Positions 14,641-29,199 of a DNA stretch of 64,000 nt are shown one piece after another. A program made the position numbers and the translations under genes. The notes beneath the pieces were generated by a model. That model was not told the DNA's origin. It worked only from the letters and a program-made list of their open reading frames with translations, and ran no database searches. The number at the start of each line of letters is the position of its first letter. Within the stretch, counting starts at the first letter, position 1. Source of the DNA: Rhipicephalus microplus (Eukaryota > Arthropoda > Arachnida > Ixodida > Ixodidae); NCBI RefSeq assembly GCF_043290135.1, contig NC_134707.1:135905319-135969318 (forward strand), in the 5' to 3' direction.

Positions 14641-17600
14641 CTCCACAACTAGAAACTCCACAACTACAAACTCCACCAATAGAGACTTGGGAACTAGAAA
14701 TTCCATATCTAGAAACTCCACAACTAAAAACTCCACTATAAAAGCTCCACAACTAGAGACTAGAACTAGAAACTCCACAACTAGAAATTCCACAACTTGA
14801 AACCTCACAACCTTAAGTTACGCAACTAGAAAATCCACAGCTAGAGATTCCGCAACTAGAAACTCCACAACTCAAAACTCCACAACTAGAAACTCCAAAG
14901 CTTGAAACTCCACAACTCGAAACTCCACAACTGGAAACTCCACAACTAGACACTCCACAACTAAAAACTCTTCATCTAGAAACTCATAAACTAGAGACTC
15001 CACAACTAGAGAATCTACAACTAGAGACTTGAAACTAGAAACTCAACAATTAGAAACTCCACAACTAAAAACTCAACAACTAGAAACTCCACAGCTTGAG
15101 ACTCCGCAACTAGAAACTCCACAACTAGGGACTCCGCAACAAGAAACTCCATAACTAGAAACTCCACAACTGAAAACTCCGTTACTAGATACTCCACAGC
15201 TGCAAACTTGGCAACTAGAAACTCCACAACTAGAGACTCAACATCTTGAAACTCCACAACTAGATACTCTGCAACTAGAAACTCCACAACTAGAGACTCC
15301 GCAACTAGAAAATCGACAACTAGAGACTCTGCAACTATAGAACTCCGCAACTAGAAACTCCGCATTTGAAAACTCCGCAACAAGAAATTCCACAGCTAGA
15401 AACACCACAACTAGACACTCCGGAACTAGAAACTCTACAACTAGAGACACATCAACTAGAGAATTCGCAACTAGAAACTCCAAAACTAGAGACTCTGCAA
15501 CTAGAAACTCCGCAGCTAGAAACTCCACAACTTGAAACTCCACAACTAGTAACTTCACAACCTGAGACTCCGCAACTAGAAACTCCACAACTTGAAACTG
15601 CACAACTAGAAACTCCACAACCAGAAACTCCACAACTAGAAACTCCACAACTAGAAACTCCGCAACTAGAGAGTCCACAACCAGAAACTCCACAACTTGA
15701 AACTCCACAACTAGAAACTCCACAACCAGAAGCTTCACAACTAGAAACTCCACAACTAGAAACTCCACAACTACAAACTCCACAAATAGAGAATCGGCAA
15801 CTAGAAATTCCATATCTAAAAACTCCACAACTAAAAAATTTACAACTAGAAACTGCAAAACTAGAGACTTCACAACTAGAAACTCCACAACTAGAAACTC
15901 CACAACTAGAGACTCCGCAACTCCACAACTAGAAAGTCCACAACTGGAACCTCCTCAACTAGATACTCCACAACTAGAAACTCCAAACTTGAAACTCCAC
16001 AACTACAAACTCCACAACCAGAAACTCTACAACTAGAAACTCCACAACTAGAAACTCCACAACTAGAAACTCCGCAACTAGAGACTCTGCAACTAAGAAA
16101 CTCTGCAACTAAAAACTCCGCAACAAGAAATTTCACAGCTAGAAACACCACAACTAGACACTCCGCAACTAGAAACTCCACAACTTGAGACGCCGCAACT
16201 AGAAAATCCTCAACTTGAAACTCCACAACTCGAAACTCCACAACTAGAAACTCTACAACTTGAGACTCCTCAACTAGAGAATTCGCAACTAGAAACTCCA
16301 AAACTCGAGTCTCTGCAACTAGAAACTCCGCAGCTAGAAACTCCACAGCTAGAAACTCCACAACTCGAAACTCCACAACTCGAAACTCCACAACTCAAAA
16401 CTCCACAACTTGAAACTCCACAACTAGAAACTCCACAACTTGAGACTCCGCAACTAGAAACTCCTCAACTTGAAACTCGACAACTAGAAACTCCACAACC
16501 AGAAACTCCAAAACTCGAAACTCCACAACTAGAAACTCCACAACTAAAAAGTCCACAACCAGAGACTCTGCAATTCCACAACTAGAAACTCCAGAACTAG
16601 ATACTCCGCAACTAGAAACTCCACAACTAGAGACTCCACAACTTGAAACTCCACAACTAGAAACTCCACAACTAGAAACTCTGCAACTGGAGACTTCACA
16701 ACTAGAAACTCCACATCTACAAACTCTACAAATAGAGACTCGGCCACAAGAAATTTCATGTCTAGAAAATTCCACAACTAAAAACTCCACAACTGGAAAC
16801 TCCACAACTATAAACTCCACAACTAGAAACTCCACATATAGAGATTCCGGAACTAGAAACTCCACAACCAGAGACTGCAACTAGAAACTCCGCAGCTAGA
16901 AACTCCACAAATAGAAACTCCACAACTTCAGCCTCCGCAACTAGAAACTCCTCAACTTGAAACTCCACAACTAGAAACTCCACAACCAGAAATTCCACAA
17001 CTAGAAACTCCACAACTAGAAACTCCACAACTAGAAACTCTGCAACTAGAGACTCCACAACTAAAAACTCCACAACTACAAACTCCACCAATAGAGACTC
17101 GGCAACTAGAAATTCCATATCTAGAAACTCCACAACTAAAAACTCCACTATAAAAACTCCACAACTAGAAACTCCACAACTAGAAACTCTAAAACTAGAG
17201 ACTCCGCAACTAGAAGTTTCACAGCCAGAGACTCTGCAACTAGAAAGTCCACAACTAAAAACTCCACAACTGGAAACTCCACAACTAGAGACTCCACAAC
17301 TAGAAACTCCACAACTAGAGATTCCGCAACTAGAAACTCCACAACCAGAGATTCTGCAACTAGAAACTCCGCCGCTAGAAACTCCACAACTAGAAACTTC
17401 ACAACTAGAAACTCCACAACTAGAAACTCCACAACTAGAAACTCCGCAACTAGAGACTCCACAACTAGAAACTCCACAACTAGAAACTCCAAAACTATAA
17501 ACTCCACAAATAGAGACTCGGCAACTAGAAATTCCTTATCTAGAAACTCCACAATTGAAAACTTTACAACTAGAAACTGCAAAACTAGAGACTTCACAAC

Positions 17601-20600
17601 TAGAAACTCCACAGCTAGAAACTCCACAACTAGAGACTCCGCAACTCCACAACTAGAAACTCCACAACTAGAAACTCCACAACTACAAACTCCACCAATA
17701 GAGACTCGGCAACTAGAAATTCTGTATCTAGAAACTCCACAACTAAAAACTCCACTATAAAAACTCCACAACTAGAAACTCTACAACTAGAGGCTCCGAA
17801 ACTAGAAACTCCACAGCGAGAGACTCTGCAACTGGAAACTCTGCAGCTGGAAACTCCACAAATAGAAACTCCGCAATTAGAAACTCCGCAGCTAGAAACT
17901 CCACAACTAGAGACTCCGCAACTAGAAACTCCACAACTAGAAACTCCACATCTTGAAACTTCACAACCTTAAGTTGCGCTACTAGAAAATCCAAAGCTAG
18001 AGATTCCGCAACTAGAAACTCCACAACAAGAAACTCCACAACTCAGAACTCCACAACTCAAAAATCCTCAACTAGAAACTGCACAACTGGAAACTCCACA
18101 ACTAGACACTTCACAACTAAAAACTCTACAACTAGAAACTCCTAAACTAGAGACTCCACAACTAAAGAATCTACAACTAGAGACTTCAAACTAGAAACTC
18201 AACAACTAGAAGCTTCAAAATTCGGAACTCTACTAGAAACTACACAACTGGAAACTCCACAACTAGACACTCCACAACTAGAAACTCCACAACTAGAGAC
18301 TCTGCAACTATGAAACTCTGCAACTAGAAACTCCGCAACAAGAAATTTCACAGCTTGAAACACCACAACTAGACACTCCGCAACTAGAAACTCCACAACT
18401 TGAGACGCCGCAACTAGAAACTCCACAACTTGAAACTCCACAACTGGAAACTCCACAACCAGAAACTCCACAACTAGAAACTCCACAACTAGAAACTTCA
18501 CAACCAGAGACTCCGCAACTAGAGACTCCACAACTAGAAACTCCACAACTTGAAACTCCACAACTAGAAACTGCACAACTGGAAACTCCACAACTTGAGA
18601 CTCCGCAACTTGAAACCCCACAACTAGAAACTCCGCAACCAGAAACTCCACAACTAGAGACTCCAAAACTCGAAACTCCACAACTAGAAAATCCACAACC
18701 AGAGACTCTGCAATTCCGCAACAAGAAACTCCACAACTAGAGATTCCACAACTTGAAACTCCACAACTAGAAACTCCACAACTAGAAACTCTGCAACTAG
18801 AGACTTCACAACTAGAAACTCCACATCTACAAACTCTACAAATAGAGACTCGGCCACAAGAACTTTCATGTCTAGAAAGTCCACAACTAAAAACTCCACA
18901 ACTGGAAACTCCACAACTAGAAACTCCCCAACTAGAAACTCCACAACTAGAGATTCTGCAACAAGAAACTCCACAACAAGAGACTCTGCAACTAGAAACT
19001 CCGCAACTAGAAACTCCACAAATAGAAACTCCGCAACTAGAAACTCCGCAGCTAGAAACTACACAACTAGAGACTCCACAACTAGTAACTCCACAACTAA
19101 AAACTCCACAAATAGAGACTCGGCAACTAGAAATTCCATATCTAGAAACTCCACAACTAAAAACTTTACAACTAGAAACTGCAAAACTAGAGACTTCACA
19201 ACTAGAAACTCCACAACTAGAAACTCCACAACTAGAGACTCCGCAACTCCACAACTGAAAACTCCACAACTACAAACTCCACCAATAGAGGCTTGGCAAC
19301 TAGAAATTCCATATCTAGAAACTCCACAACTAAAAACTCCAATATAAAAACTCCACAACTAGAAACTCCACAACTAGAAACTCTACATCTAGAGACTCCG
19401 AAACTAGAAACTCCAAAGCCAGAGACTGTGCAACTGGAAACTCTGCAGCTGGAAGCTCCACAAATAAAAACTCCGCAATTAGAAACTCCGCAGCTAGAAA
19501 CTCCACAACTAGAGACTCCACACCTAGAAACTCCACAACTAGAAACTCCACAACTAGAAACTCCACAATTTGAAACCTCACAACCTTAAGTTCCGCAACT
19601 AGAAAATCCACAGCTAGAGATTCCGCAACTAGAAACTCCACAACAAGAAACTCCACAACTCAAAACTGCACAACTCAAAACTCCACAACTAGAAACTCCA
19701 CAACTAGAAACTCCACAACTAGAAACTCCCCAACTAGAAACTCCACAACTAGAAACTCCACAACTACAAACTCTACAAATAGAGACTCGGCCACAAGAAA
19801 TTCATGTCTAGAAAGTCCACAACTAAAACTCCACAATTGGAAACTCCACAACTAGAAACTCCCCAACTAGAAACTCAATAACTAGAGATTCCGCAACTAG
19901 AAACTCCACAACCAGAGACTCTGCAACTAGAAACTCCACAAATAGAAACTCCAAAACTAAAAACTCCACAACTAGAAACTCCACATCTAGAAACACCACA
20001 ACTAGAAACTCCGCAACTAGAGACTCCACAACTAGAAACTCCTTAACTAGAAACTCCACAACTACAAACTCCACAAATAGAGACTCGGCCACTTGAAACT
20101 CCACAACTAGACACTCCAACCTAAAAACTCTACAACTAGAAACTCCTAAACTAGAGACTCCACAACTAGAAACCCCACAGCCAGAGACTCTGCAACTGGA
20201 AACTCTGCAGCTGGAAACTCCACAAATAGAAACTCCGCAATTAGAAACTCCGCAGCTAGAAACTCCACAACTAGAGACTCCACAACTAGAAACTCCACAA
20301 CTAGAAACTCCACAACTTGAAACCTCACAACCTTAAGTTCCGCAACTAGAAAATCCACAGCTAGAGATTCCGCAACTAGAAACTCCACAAGTAGAAACTC
20401 CACAACTCAGAACTCCACAACTCGAAAGTCCTCAACTAGAAACTCCACAACTGGAAACTCCACAACTAGACACTTCACAACTAAAAACTCTACAACTAGA
20501 AACTCCTAAACTAGAGACTCCACAACTAAAGAATCTACAACTAAAGACTTCAAACTAGAAACTCAACAACTAGAAACTTCAAAATTCAGAACTCTACTAG

Positions 20601-21212
20601 AAACTACACAACTGGAAACTCCACAACTAGACACTCCACAACTAGAAACTCCACACCTAGAGACTCTGCAACTATGAAACTCTGAATCTAGAAACTCCGC
20701 AACAAGAAATTTCAAAGCTTGAAACATCACAACTAGACACTCCGCAACTAGAAACTCCACAACTTGAGACGCCGCAACTAGAAACTCCACAACTTGAAAC
20801 TCCACAACTCAAAACTCCACAACTTGAAACTCCACAACTAGAAACTCCACAACTTGAGACTCCGCAACTAGAAACTCCTCAACTTGAAACTCCACAACAG
20901 GAAACTCCACAGCCAGAAACTCTACAACTAGAAACTCTACAACTAGAAACTTCACAACCAGAGACTCCGCAACCAGAAACTCCACAACTAGAGACTCCAA
21001 AACTCGAAACTTCACAACTAGAAAATCCACAACCAGAGACTGCAATTCCACAACTAGAAACTCCACAACTAGATACTCCGCAACTAGAAACTCCACAACT
21101 AGAGATTCCACAACTTGAAACTCCACAACTAGAAACTCCACAACTAGAAACTCTGCAACTAGAGACTTCACAACTAGAAACTCCACATCTACAAACTCTA
21201 CAAATAGAGACT
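14260..21212 (+). repeat. Super-unit S2 (alpha type, about 7.0 kb)
   Basis: The super-unit runs between landmarks at 14260 and 21213, with internal landmarks at 16741, 18851 and 19788. The portion 15366-16880 is repeated in S3 at +6878 (22244-23758) with only a few substitutions. The portion around 17755-18240 is repeated at about +6850 (24602-25090). Its right part, about 19293-20805, is a beta-type block unlike the corresponding position in S1. S2 lacks the 1672-bp and 1692-bp internal duplications seen in S1. Confidence 0.85.
19293..20805 (+). repeat. Beta-type block inside the alpha domain, first copy
   Basis: This 1.5-kb segment carries marker forms otherwise typical of the right half of the window. 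Examples are CCTTAAGTTCCG (about 19585 and 20332), CTCGGCCACTTG (about 20087), CCACAGCCAGAG (about 20166) and ATTCAGAACTCTACTAG (about 20584). It matches about 27079-28798 at offsets growing from 7786 to 7993. Sequence on both sides (before about 19290 and after about 20810) is alpha type. It looks like the first appearance of the variant that later dominates from 29 kb on. Confidence 0.7.
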
Positions 21213-24200
21213 CGGCCACAAGAATTTTCATGTCTAGAAAGTCCACAACTAAAAACTCCACAACTGGAAACTCCACAACTAGAAACTCCCCAACTAGAAA
21301 CTCCACAACTAGAGATTCCGCAACAAGAAACTCCACAACCAGAGACTCTGCAACTAGAAACTCCGCAGCTAGAAACTCCACAAATAGAAACTCCGCAACT
21401 AGAAACTCCGCAGCTAGAAACTACACAACTAGAGACTCCTCAACTAGAAACTCCACAACTAGAAACTCCACAAATAGAAACTCGGCAACTAGAAATTCCA
21501 TATCTAGAAACTCCACAACTAAAAACTTTACAACTAGAAACTGCAAAACTAGACACTTCACAACTAGAAACTCCACAACTAGAGACTCCGCAACTCCACA
21601 ACTAGAAACTCCACAACTACAAACTCCACCAATAGAGACCTGGGAACTAGAAATTCCATATCTAGAAACTCCACAACTAAAAACTCCACTATAAAAGCTC
21701 CACAACTAGAGACTAGAACTAGAAACTCCACAACTAGAAATTCCACAACTTGAAACCTCACAACCTTAAGTTACGCAACTAGAAAATCCACAGCTAGAGA
21801 TTCCGCAACTAGAAACTCCACAACTCAAAACTCCACAACTAGAAACTCCAAAGCTTGAAACTCCACAACTCGAAACTCCACAACTGGAAACTCCACAACT
21901 AGACACTCCACAACTAAAAACTCTTCATCTAGAAACTCATAAACTAGAGACTCCACAACTAGAGAATCTACAACTAGAGACTTCAAACTAGAAACTCAAC
22001 AATTAGAAACTCCACAACTAAAAACTCCATAACTAGAAACTCCACAACTGAAAACTCCGTTACTAGATACTCCACAGCTGCAAACTTGGCAACTAGAAAC
22101 TCCACAACTAGAGACTCAACATCTTGAAACTCCACAACTAGAGACTCTGCAACTAGAAACTCCACAACTAGAGACTCCGCAACTAGAAAATCGACAACTA
22201 GAGACTCTGCAACTATAGAACTCCGCAACTAGAAACTCCGCATTTGAAAACTCCGCAACAAGAAATTCCACAGCTAGAAACACCACAACTAGACACTCCG
22301 GAACTAGAAACTCTACAACTAGAGACACATCAACTAGAGAATTCGCAACTAGAAACTCCAAAACTAGAGACTCTGCAACTAGAAACTCCGCAGCTAGAAA
22401 CTCCACAACTTGAAACTCCACAACTAGTAACTTCACAACCTGAGACTCCGCAACTAGAAACTCCACAACTTGAAACTGCACAACCAGAAACTCCACAACC
22501 AGAAACTCCACAACTAGAAACTCCACAACTAGAAACTCCGCAACTAGAGAGTCCACAACCAGAAACTCCACAACTTGAAACCCCACAACTAGAAACTCCA
22601 CAACCAGAAGCTTCACAACTAGAAACTCCACAACTAGAAACTCCACAACTACAAACTCCACAAATAGAGAATCGGCAACTAGAAATTCCATATCTAAAAA
22701 CTCCACAACTAAAAAATTTACAACTAGAAACTGCAAAACTAGAGACTTCACAACTAGAAACTCCACAACTAGAAACTCCACAACTAGAGACTCCGCAACT
22801 CCACAACTAGAAAGTCCACAACTGGAACCTCCTCAACTAGATACTCCACAACTAGAAACTCCAAACTTGAAACTCCACAACTACAAACTCCACAACCAGA
22901 AACTCTACAACTAGAAACTCCACAACTAGAAACTCCACAACTAGAAACTCCGCAACTAGAGACTCTGCAACTAAGAAACTCTGCAACTAAAAACTCCGCA
23001 ACAAGAAATTTCACAGCTAGAAACACCACAACTAGACACTCCGCAACTAGAAACTCCACAACTTGAGACGCCGCAACTAGAAAATCCTCAACTTGAAACT
23101 CCACAACTCGAAACTCCACAACTAGAAACTTTACAACTTGAGACTCCTCAACTAGAGAATTCGCAACTAGAAACTCCAAAACTCGAGTCTCTGCAACTAG
23201 AAACTCCGCAGCTAGAAACTCCACAGATAGAAACTCCACAACTCGAAACTCCACAACTCGAAACTCCACAACTCAAAACTCCACAACTTGAAACTCCACA
23301 ACTAGAAACTCCACAACTTGAGACTCCGCAACTAGAAACTCCTCAACTTGAAACTCGACAACTAGAAACTCCACAACCAGAAACTCAAAAACTCGAAACT
23401 CCACAACTAGAAACTCCACAACTAAAAAGTCCACAACCAGAGACTCTGCAATTCCACAACTAGAAACTCCAGAACTAGATACTCCGCAACTAGAAACTCC
23501 ACAACTAGAGACTCCACAACTTGAAACTCCACAACTAGAAACTCCACAACTAGAAACTCTGCAACTGGAGACTTCACAACTAGAAACTCCACATCTACAA
23601 ACTCTACAAATAGAGACTCGGCCACAAGAAATTTCATGTCTAGAAAATTCCACAACTAAAAACTCCACAACTGGAAACTCCACAACTATAAACTCCACAA
23701 CTAGAAACTCCACATATAGAGATTCCGCAACTAGAAACTCCACAACCAGAGACTGCAACTAGAAACTCCGCAGCTAGAAACTCCACAAATAGAAACTCCA
23801 CAACTTCAGCCTCCGCAACTAGAAACTCCTCAACTTGAAACTCCACAACTAGAAACTCCACAACCAGAAATTCCACAACTAGAAACTCCACAACTAGAAA
23901 CTCCACAACTAGAAACTCTGCAACTAGAGACTCCACAACTAAAAACTCCACAACTACAAACTCCACCAATAGAGACTCGGCAACTAGAAATTCCATATCT
24001 AGAAACTCCACAACTAAAAACTCCACTATAAAAACTCCACAACTAGAAACTCCACAACTAGAAACTCTAAAACTAGAGACTCCGCAACTAGAAGTTTCAC
24101 AGCCAGAGACTCTGCAACTAGAAAGTCCACAACTAAAAACTCCACAACTGGAAACTCCACAACTAGAAACTCCACAACTAGAGATTCCGCAACTAGAAAC

Positions 24201-25742
24201 TCCATACCAGAGATTCTGCAACTAGAAACTCCGCCGCTAGAAACTCCACAACTAGAAACTTCACAACTAGAAACTCCACAACTAGAAACTCCACAACCAG
24301 AAACTCCGCAACTAGAGACTCCACAACTAGAAACTCCACAACTATAAACTCCACAAATAGAGACTCGGCAACTAGAAATTCCTTATCTAGAAACTCCACA
24401 ATTAAAAACTTTACAACTAGAAACTGCAAAACTAGAGACTTCACAACTAGAAACTCCACAGCTAGAAACTCCACAACTAGAGACTCCGCAACTCCACAAC
24501 TAGAAACTCCACAACTAGAAACTCCACAACTACAAACTCCACCAATAGAGACTCGGCAACTAGAAATTCTGTATCTAGAAACTCCACAACTAAAAACTCC
24601 ACTATAAAAACTCCACAACTAGAAACTCTACAACTAGAGGCTCCGAAACTAGAAACTCCACAGCGAGAGACTCTGCAACTGGAAACTCTGCAGCTGGAAA
24701 CTCCACAAATAGAAACTCCGCAATTAGAAACTCCGCAGCTAGAAACTCCACAACTAGAGACTCCGCAACTAGAAACTCCACAACTAGAAACTCCACATCT
24801 TGAAACCTCACAACCTTAAGTTGCGCTACTAGAAAATCCAAAGCTAGAGATTCCGCAACTAGAAACTCCACAACAAGAAACTCCACAACTCAGAACTCCA
24901 CAACTCGAAACTCCTCAACTAGAAACTGCACAACTGGAAACTCCACAACTAGACACTTCACAACTAAAAACTCTACAACTAGAAACTCCTAAACTAGAGA
25001 CTCCACAACTAAAGAATCTACAACTAGAGACTTCAAACTAGAAACTCAACAACTAGAAGCTTCAAAATTCGGAACTCTACTAGAAACTACACAACTGGAA
25101 ACTCCACAACTAGACACTCCACAACTAGAAACTCCACAACTAGAGACTCTGCAACTATGAAACTCTGCAACTAGAAACTCCGCAACAAGAAATTTCACAG
25201 CTTGAAACACCACAACTAGACACTCCGCAACTAGAAACTCCACAACTCAAAACTCCACAACTTGAAACTCAACAAGTAGAAACTCCACAACTTTAGACTC
25301 CGCAACTAGAAACTCCTCAACTTGAAACTCCACAACTGGAAACTCCACAACCAGAAACTCCACAACTAGAAACTCCACAACTAGAAACTTCACAACCAGA
25401 GACTCCGCAACTAGAGACTCCACAACTAGAAACTCCACAACTTGAAACTCCACAACTAGAAACTGCACAACTGGAAACTCCACAACTTGAGACTCCGCAA
25501 CTTGAAACTCCACAACTAGAAACTCCGCAACCAGAAACTCCACAACTAGAGACTCCAAAACTCGAAACTCCACAACTAGAAAATCCACAAACAGAGACTC
25601 TGCAATTCCGCAACTAGAAACTCCACAACCAGAGATTCCACAACTTGAAACTCCACAACTAGAAACTCCACAACTAGAAACTCTGCAACTAGAGACTTCA
25701 CAACTAGAAACTCCACATCTACAAACTCTACAAATAGAGACT

Positions 25743-27113
25743 CGGCCACAAGAATTTTCATGTCTAGAAAGTCCACAACTAAAAACTCCACAACTGGAAA
25801 CTCCACAACTAGAAACTCCCCAACTAGAAACTCCACAACTAGAGATTCCGCAACAAGAAACTCCACAACCAGAGACTCTGCAACTAGAAACTCCGCAGCT
25901 AGAAACTCCACAAATAGAAATTCCGCAACTAGAAACTCCGCAGCTAGAAACTACACAACTAGAGACTCCACAACTAGTAACTCCACAACTAAAAACTCCA
26001 CAAATAGAAACTCCTAAACTAGAGACTCCACAACTAGAGACTACAACTGGAGACTTAAAACTAGAAACTCCACAACTAGAAACTCCACAACTCGGAACTC
26101 CACAACTCAAAACTCCACAACTAGAAACTCCACAACTCGGAACTCCACAACTCAAAACTCCACAACTAGAAACTCCACAACTAGAAACTCCACATCTACA
26201 AACTCTACAAATAGAGACTCGGCCACAAGAATTTTCATGTCTAGAAAGTCCACAACTAAAAACTCCACAACTGGAAACTCCACAACTAGAGATTCCGCAA
26301 CAAGAAACTCCACAACCAGAGACTCTGCAACTAGAAACTCCGCAGCTAGAAACTCCACAAATAGAAATGCCGCAACCAGAAACTCCGCAGCTAGAAACTA
26401 CACAACTAGAGACTCCACAACTAGTAACTCCACAACTAAAAACTCCACAAATAGAGACTCCTAAACTAGAGACTCCACAACTAGAGACTACAACTGGAGA
26501 CTTAAAACTAGAAACTCCACAACTAGAAACTCCACAACTCGGAACTCCACAACTCAAAACTCCACAACTAGAAACTCCACAACTCGGAACTCCACAACTC
26601 AAAACTCCACAACTAGAAACTCCACAACTAGAAACTCCACATCTACAAACTCTACAAATAGAGACTCGGCCACAAGAATTTTCATGTCTAGAAAGTCCAC
26701 AACTAAAAACTCCACAACTGGAAACTCCACAACTAGAGATTCCGCAACAAGAAACTCCACAACCAGAGACTCTGCAACTAGAAACTCCGCAGCTAGAAAC
26801 TCCACAAATAGAAATGCCGCAACCAGAAACTCCACAGCTAGAAACTACACAACTAGAGACTCCCCAACTAGTAACTCCACAACTAAAAACTCCACAAATA
26901 GAGACTCGGCAACTAGAAATTCCATATCTAGAAACTCCACAACTAAAAACTTTACAACTAGAAACTGCAAAACTAGAGACTTCACAACTAGAAACTCCAC
27001 AACTAGAAACTCCACAACTAGAGACTCCGCAACTCCACAACTGGAAACTCCACAACTACAAACTCCACCAATAGACACTTGGCAACTAGAAATTCCATAT
27101 CTAGAAACTCCAC
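25743..27113 (+). repeat. Three-copy local amplification (477 and 447 bp)
   Basis: Landmarks at 25743, 26220 and 26667 head three consecutive copies spaced 477 and 447 bp apart. Copies one and two contain the otherwise rare GGAGACTTAAAACTAG (about 26047 and 26494) followed by paired CTCGGAACTCCACAA units. The second and third share the private variant CAAATAGAAATGCCGCAAC (about 26360 and 26807). They also lack the CTAGAAACTCCCCAA unit kept in the first copy, so the third copy derives from the second. S2 has only one copy at the matching place. A GGAGACTTAAAACTAG-containing fragment is also found near 27578. Confidence 0.8.
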
Positions 27114-28798
27114 AACTAAAAACTCCAATATAAAAACTCCACAACTAGAAACTCCACAACTAGAAACTCTACATCTAGAGACTCCGAAACTAGAAACTCC
27201 ACAGCCAGCGACTGTGCAACTGGAAACTCTGCAGCTGGAAGCTCCACAAATAAAAACTCCGCAATTAGAAACTCCGCAGCTAGAAACTCCACAACTAGAG
27301 ACTCCACACCTAGAAACTCCACAACTAGAAACTCCACAACTAGAAACTCCACAATTTGAAACCTCAAAACCTTAAGTTCCGCAACTAGAAAATCCACAGC
27401 TAGAGATTCCGCAACTAGAAACTCCACAACAAGAAACTCCACAACTCAAAACTCCACAACAAGAAACTCCACAACTCAAAACTGCACAACTTGAAACTCC
27501 ACAACTAGACACTCCACAACTAAAAACTCTACAACTAGAAACTCCTAAACTAGAGACTCCACAACTAGAGACTACAACTGGAGACTTAAAACTAGAAACT
27601 CCACAACTAGAAACTCCACAACTCGGAACTCCACAACTCAAAACTCCACAACTAGAAACTCCACAACTCGGAACTCCACAACTCAAAACTCCACAACTAG
27701 AAACTCCACAACTAGAAACTCCCCAACTAGAAACTCCACAACTAGAAACTCCACAACTACAAACTCTACAAATAGAGACTCGGCCACAAGAAATTCATGT
27801 CTAGAAAGTCCACAACTAAAACTCCACAATTGGAAACTCCACAACTAGAAACTCCCCAACTAGAAACTCAACAACTAGAGATTCCGCAACTAGAAACTCC
27901 ACAACCAGAGACTCTGCAACTAGAAACTCCACAACTAGAAACTCCAAAACTAAAAACTCCACAACTAGAAACTCCACATCTAGAAACACCACAACTAGAA
28001 ACTCCGCAACTAGAGACTCCACAACTAGAAACTCCTTAACTAGAAACTCCACAACTACAAACTCCACAAATAGAGACTCGGCCACTTGAAACTCCACAAC
28101 TAGACACTCCAACCTAAAAACTCTACAACTAGAAACTCCTAAACTAGAGACTCCACAACTAGAAACCCCACAGCCAGAGACTCTGCAACTGGAAACTCTG
28201 CAGCTGGAAACTCCACAAATAGAAACTCCGCAATTAGAAACTCCGCAGCTAGAAACTCCACAACTAGAGACTCCACAGCTAGAAACTCCACAACTTGAAA
28301 CTCCACAACTTGAAACCTCACAACCTTAAGTTCCGCAACTAGAAAATCCACAGCTAGAGATTCCGCAACTAGAAACTCCACAAGTAGAAACTCCACAACT
28401 CAGAACTCCACAACTCGAAAGTCCTCAACTAGAAACTCCACAACTGGAAACTCCACAACTAGACACTTCACAACTAAAAACTCTAAAACTAGAAACTCCT
28501 AAACTAGAGACTCCACAACTAAAGAATCTACAACTAAATACTTCAAACTAGAAACTCAACAACTAGAAACTTCAAAATTCAGAACTCTACTAGAAACAAC
28601 ACAACTGGAAACTCCACAACTAGACACTCCACAACTAGAAACTCCACACCTAGAGACTCTGCAACTATGAAACTCTGCAACTAGAAACTCCGCAACAAGA
28701 AATTTCACAGCTTGAAACACCACAACTAGACACTCCGCAACTAGAAACTCCACAACTTGAGACGCCGCAACTAGAAACTCCACAACTTGAAACTCCAC
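27079..28798 (+). repeat. Beta-type block, second copy
   Basis: The block is paralogous to 19293-20805 with the same order of marker monomers: CCAATATAAAAAC, CCTTAAGTTCCG (about 27371 and 28325), CGGCCACTTG (about 28079) and ATTCAGAACTC (about 28576). It is about 200 bp longer because of an inserted run at about 27560-27720 that resembles the 447-bp local amplification upstream. From about 28556 onward the same sequence recurs in S4 at offset 7398 (35954), so this block is continuous with the beta domain. Confidence 0.7.
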
Positions 28799-29199
28799 AA
28801 CTCAAAACTCCACAACTTGAAACTCCACAACTAGAAACTCCACAACTTGAGACTCCGCAACTAGAAACTCCTCAACTTGAAACTCCACAACTGGAAACTC
28901 CACAACCAGAAACTCTACAACTAGAAACTCTACAACTAGAAACTTCACAACCAGAGACTCCGCAACTAGAGACTCCACAACTGGAAACTCCACAACTTGA
29001 AACTCCTCAACTAGAAACTGCACAACTGGAAACTCCACAACTGGAGACTCCGCAACTTGAAACTCCACAACTAGAAACTCCACAACCAGAAATTCCACAA
29101 CTAGAGACTCCAAAACTCGAAACTCCACAACTAGTAACTCCACAACTTGAAACTCCACAACTAGAAACTCCACAACTACAAACTCTACAAATAGAGACT

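Larger units (their letters stand above)
21213..29199 (+). repeat. Super-unit S3 (alpha to beta, about 8.0 kb)
   Basis: S3 is bounded by landmarks at 21213 and 29200, with internal ones at 23619, 25743, 26220, 26667 and 27781. It follows S2 almost unit for unit: offset 6953 at its start, 6878 near 23 kb, 6892 near 25.7 kb, 7816 after an internal expansion, and 7993 by 28.1 kb. One early difference is a deletion near 22020. The run with AGGGACTCCGCAACAAG present in S2 (about 15126) is missing, and CCATAACTAG follows directly. The last 2 kb are beta type and lead into S4. Confidence 0.85.

Noticed and set aside
25247..27055. 602-codon minus-strand cysteine/serine-rich run resembling a structural protein
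   Set aside because: CGVSS is simply the reverse-complement frame of the monomer. The run changes to VEFLV-type through an indel and has no non-repetitive part.
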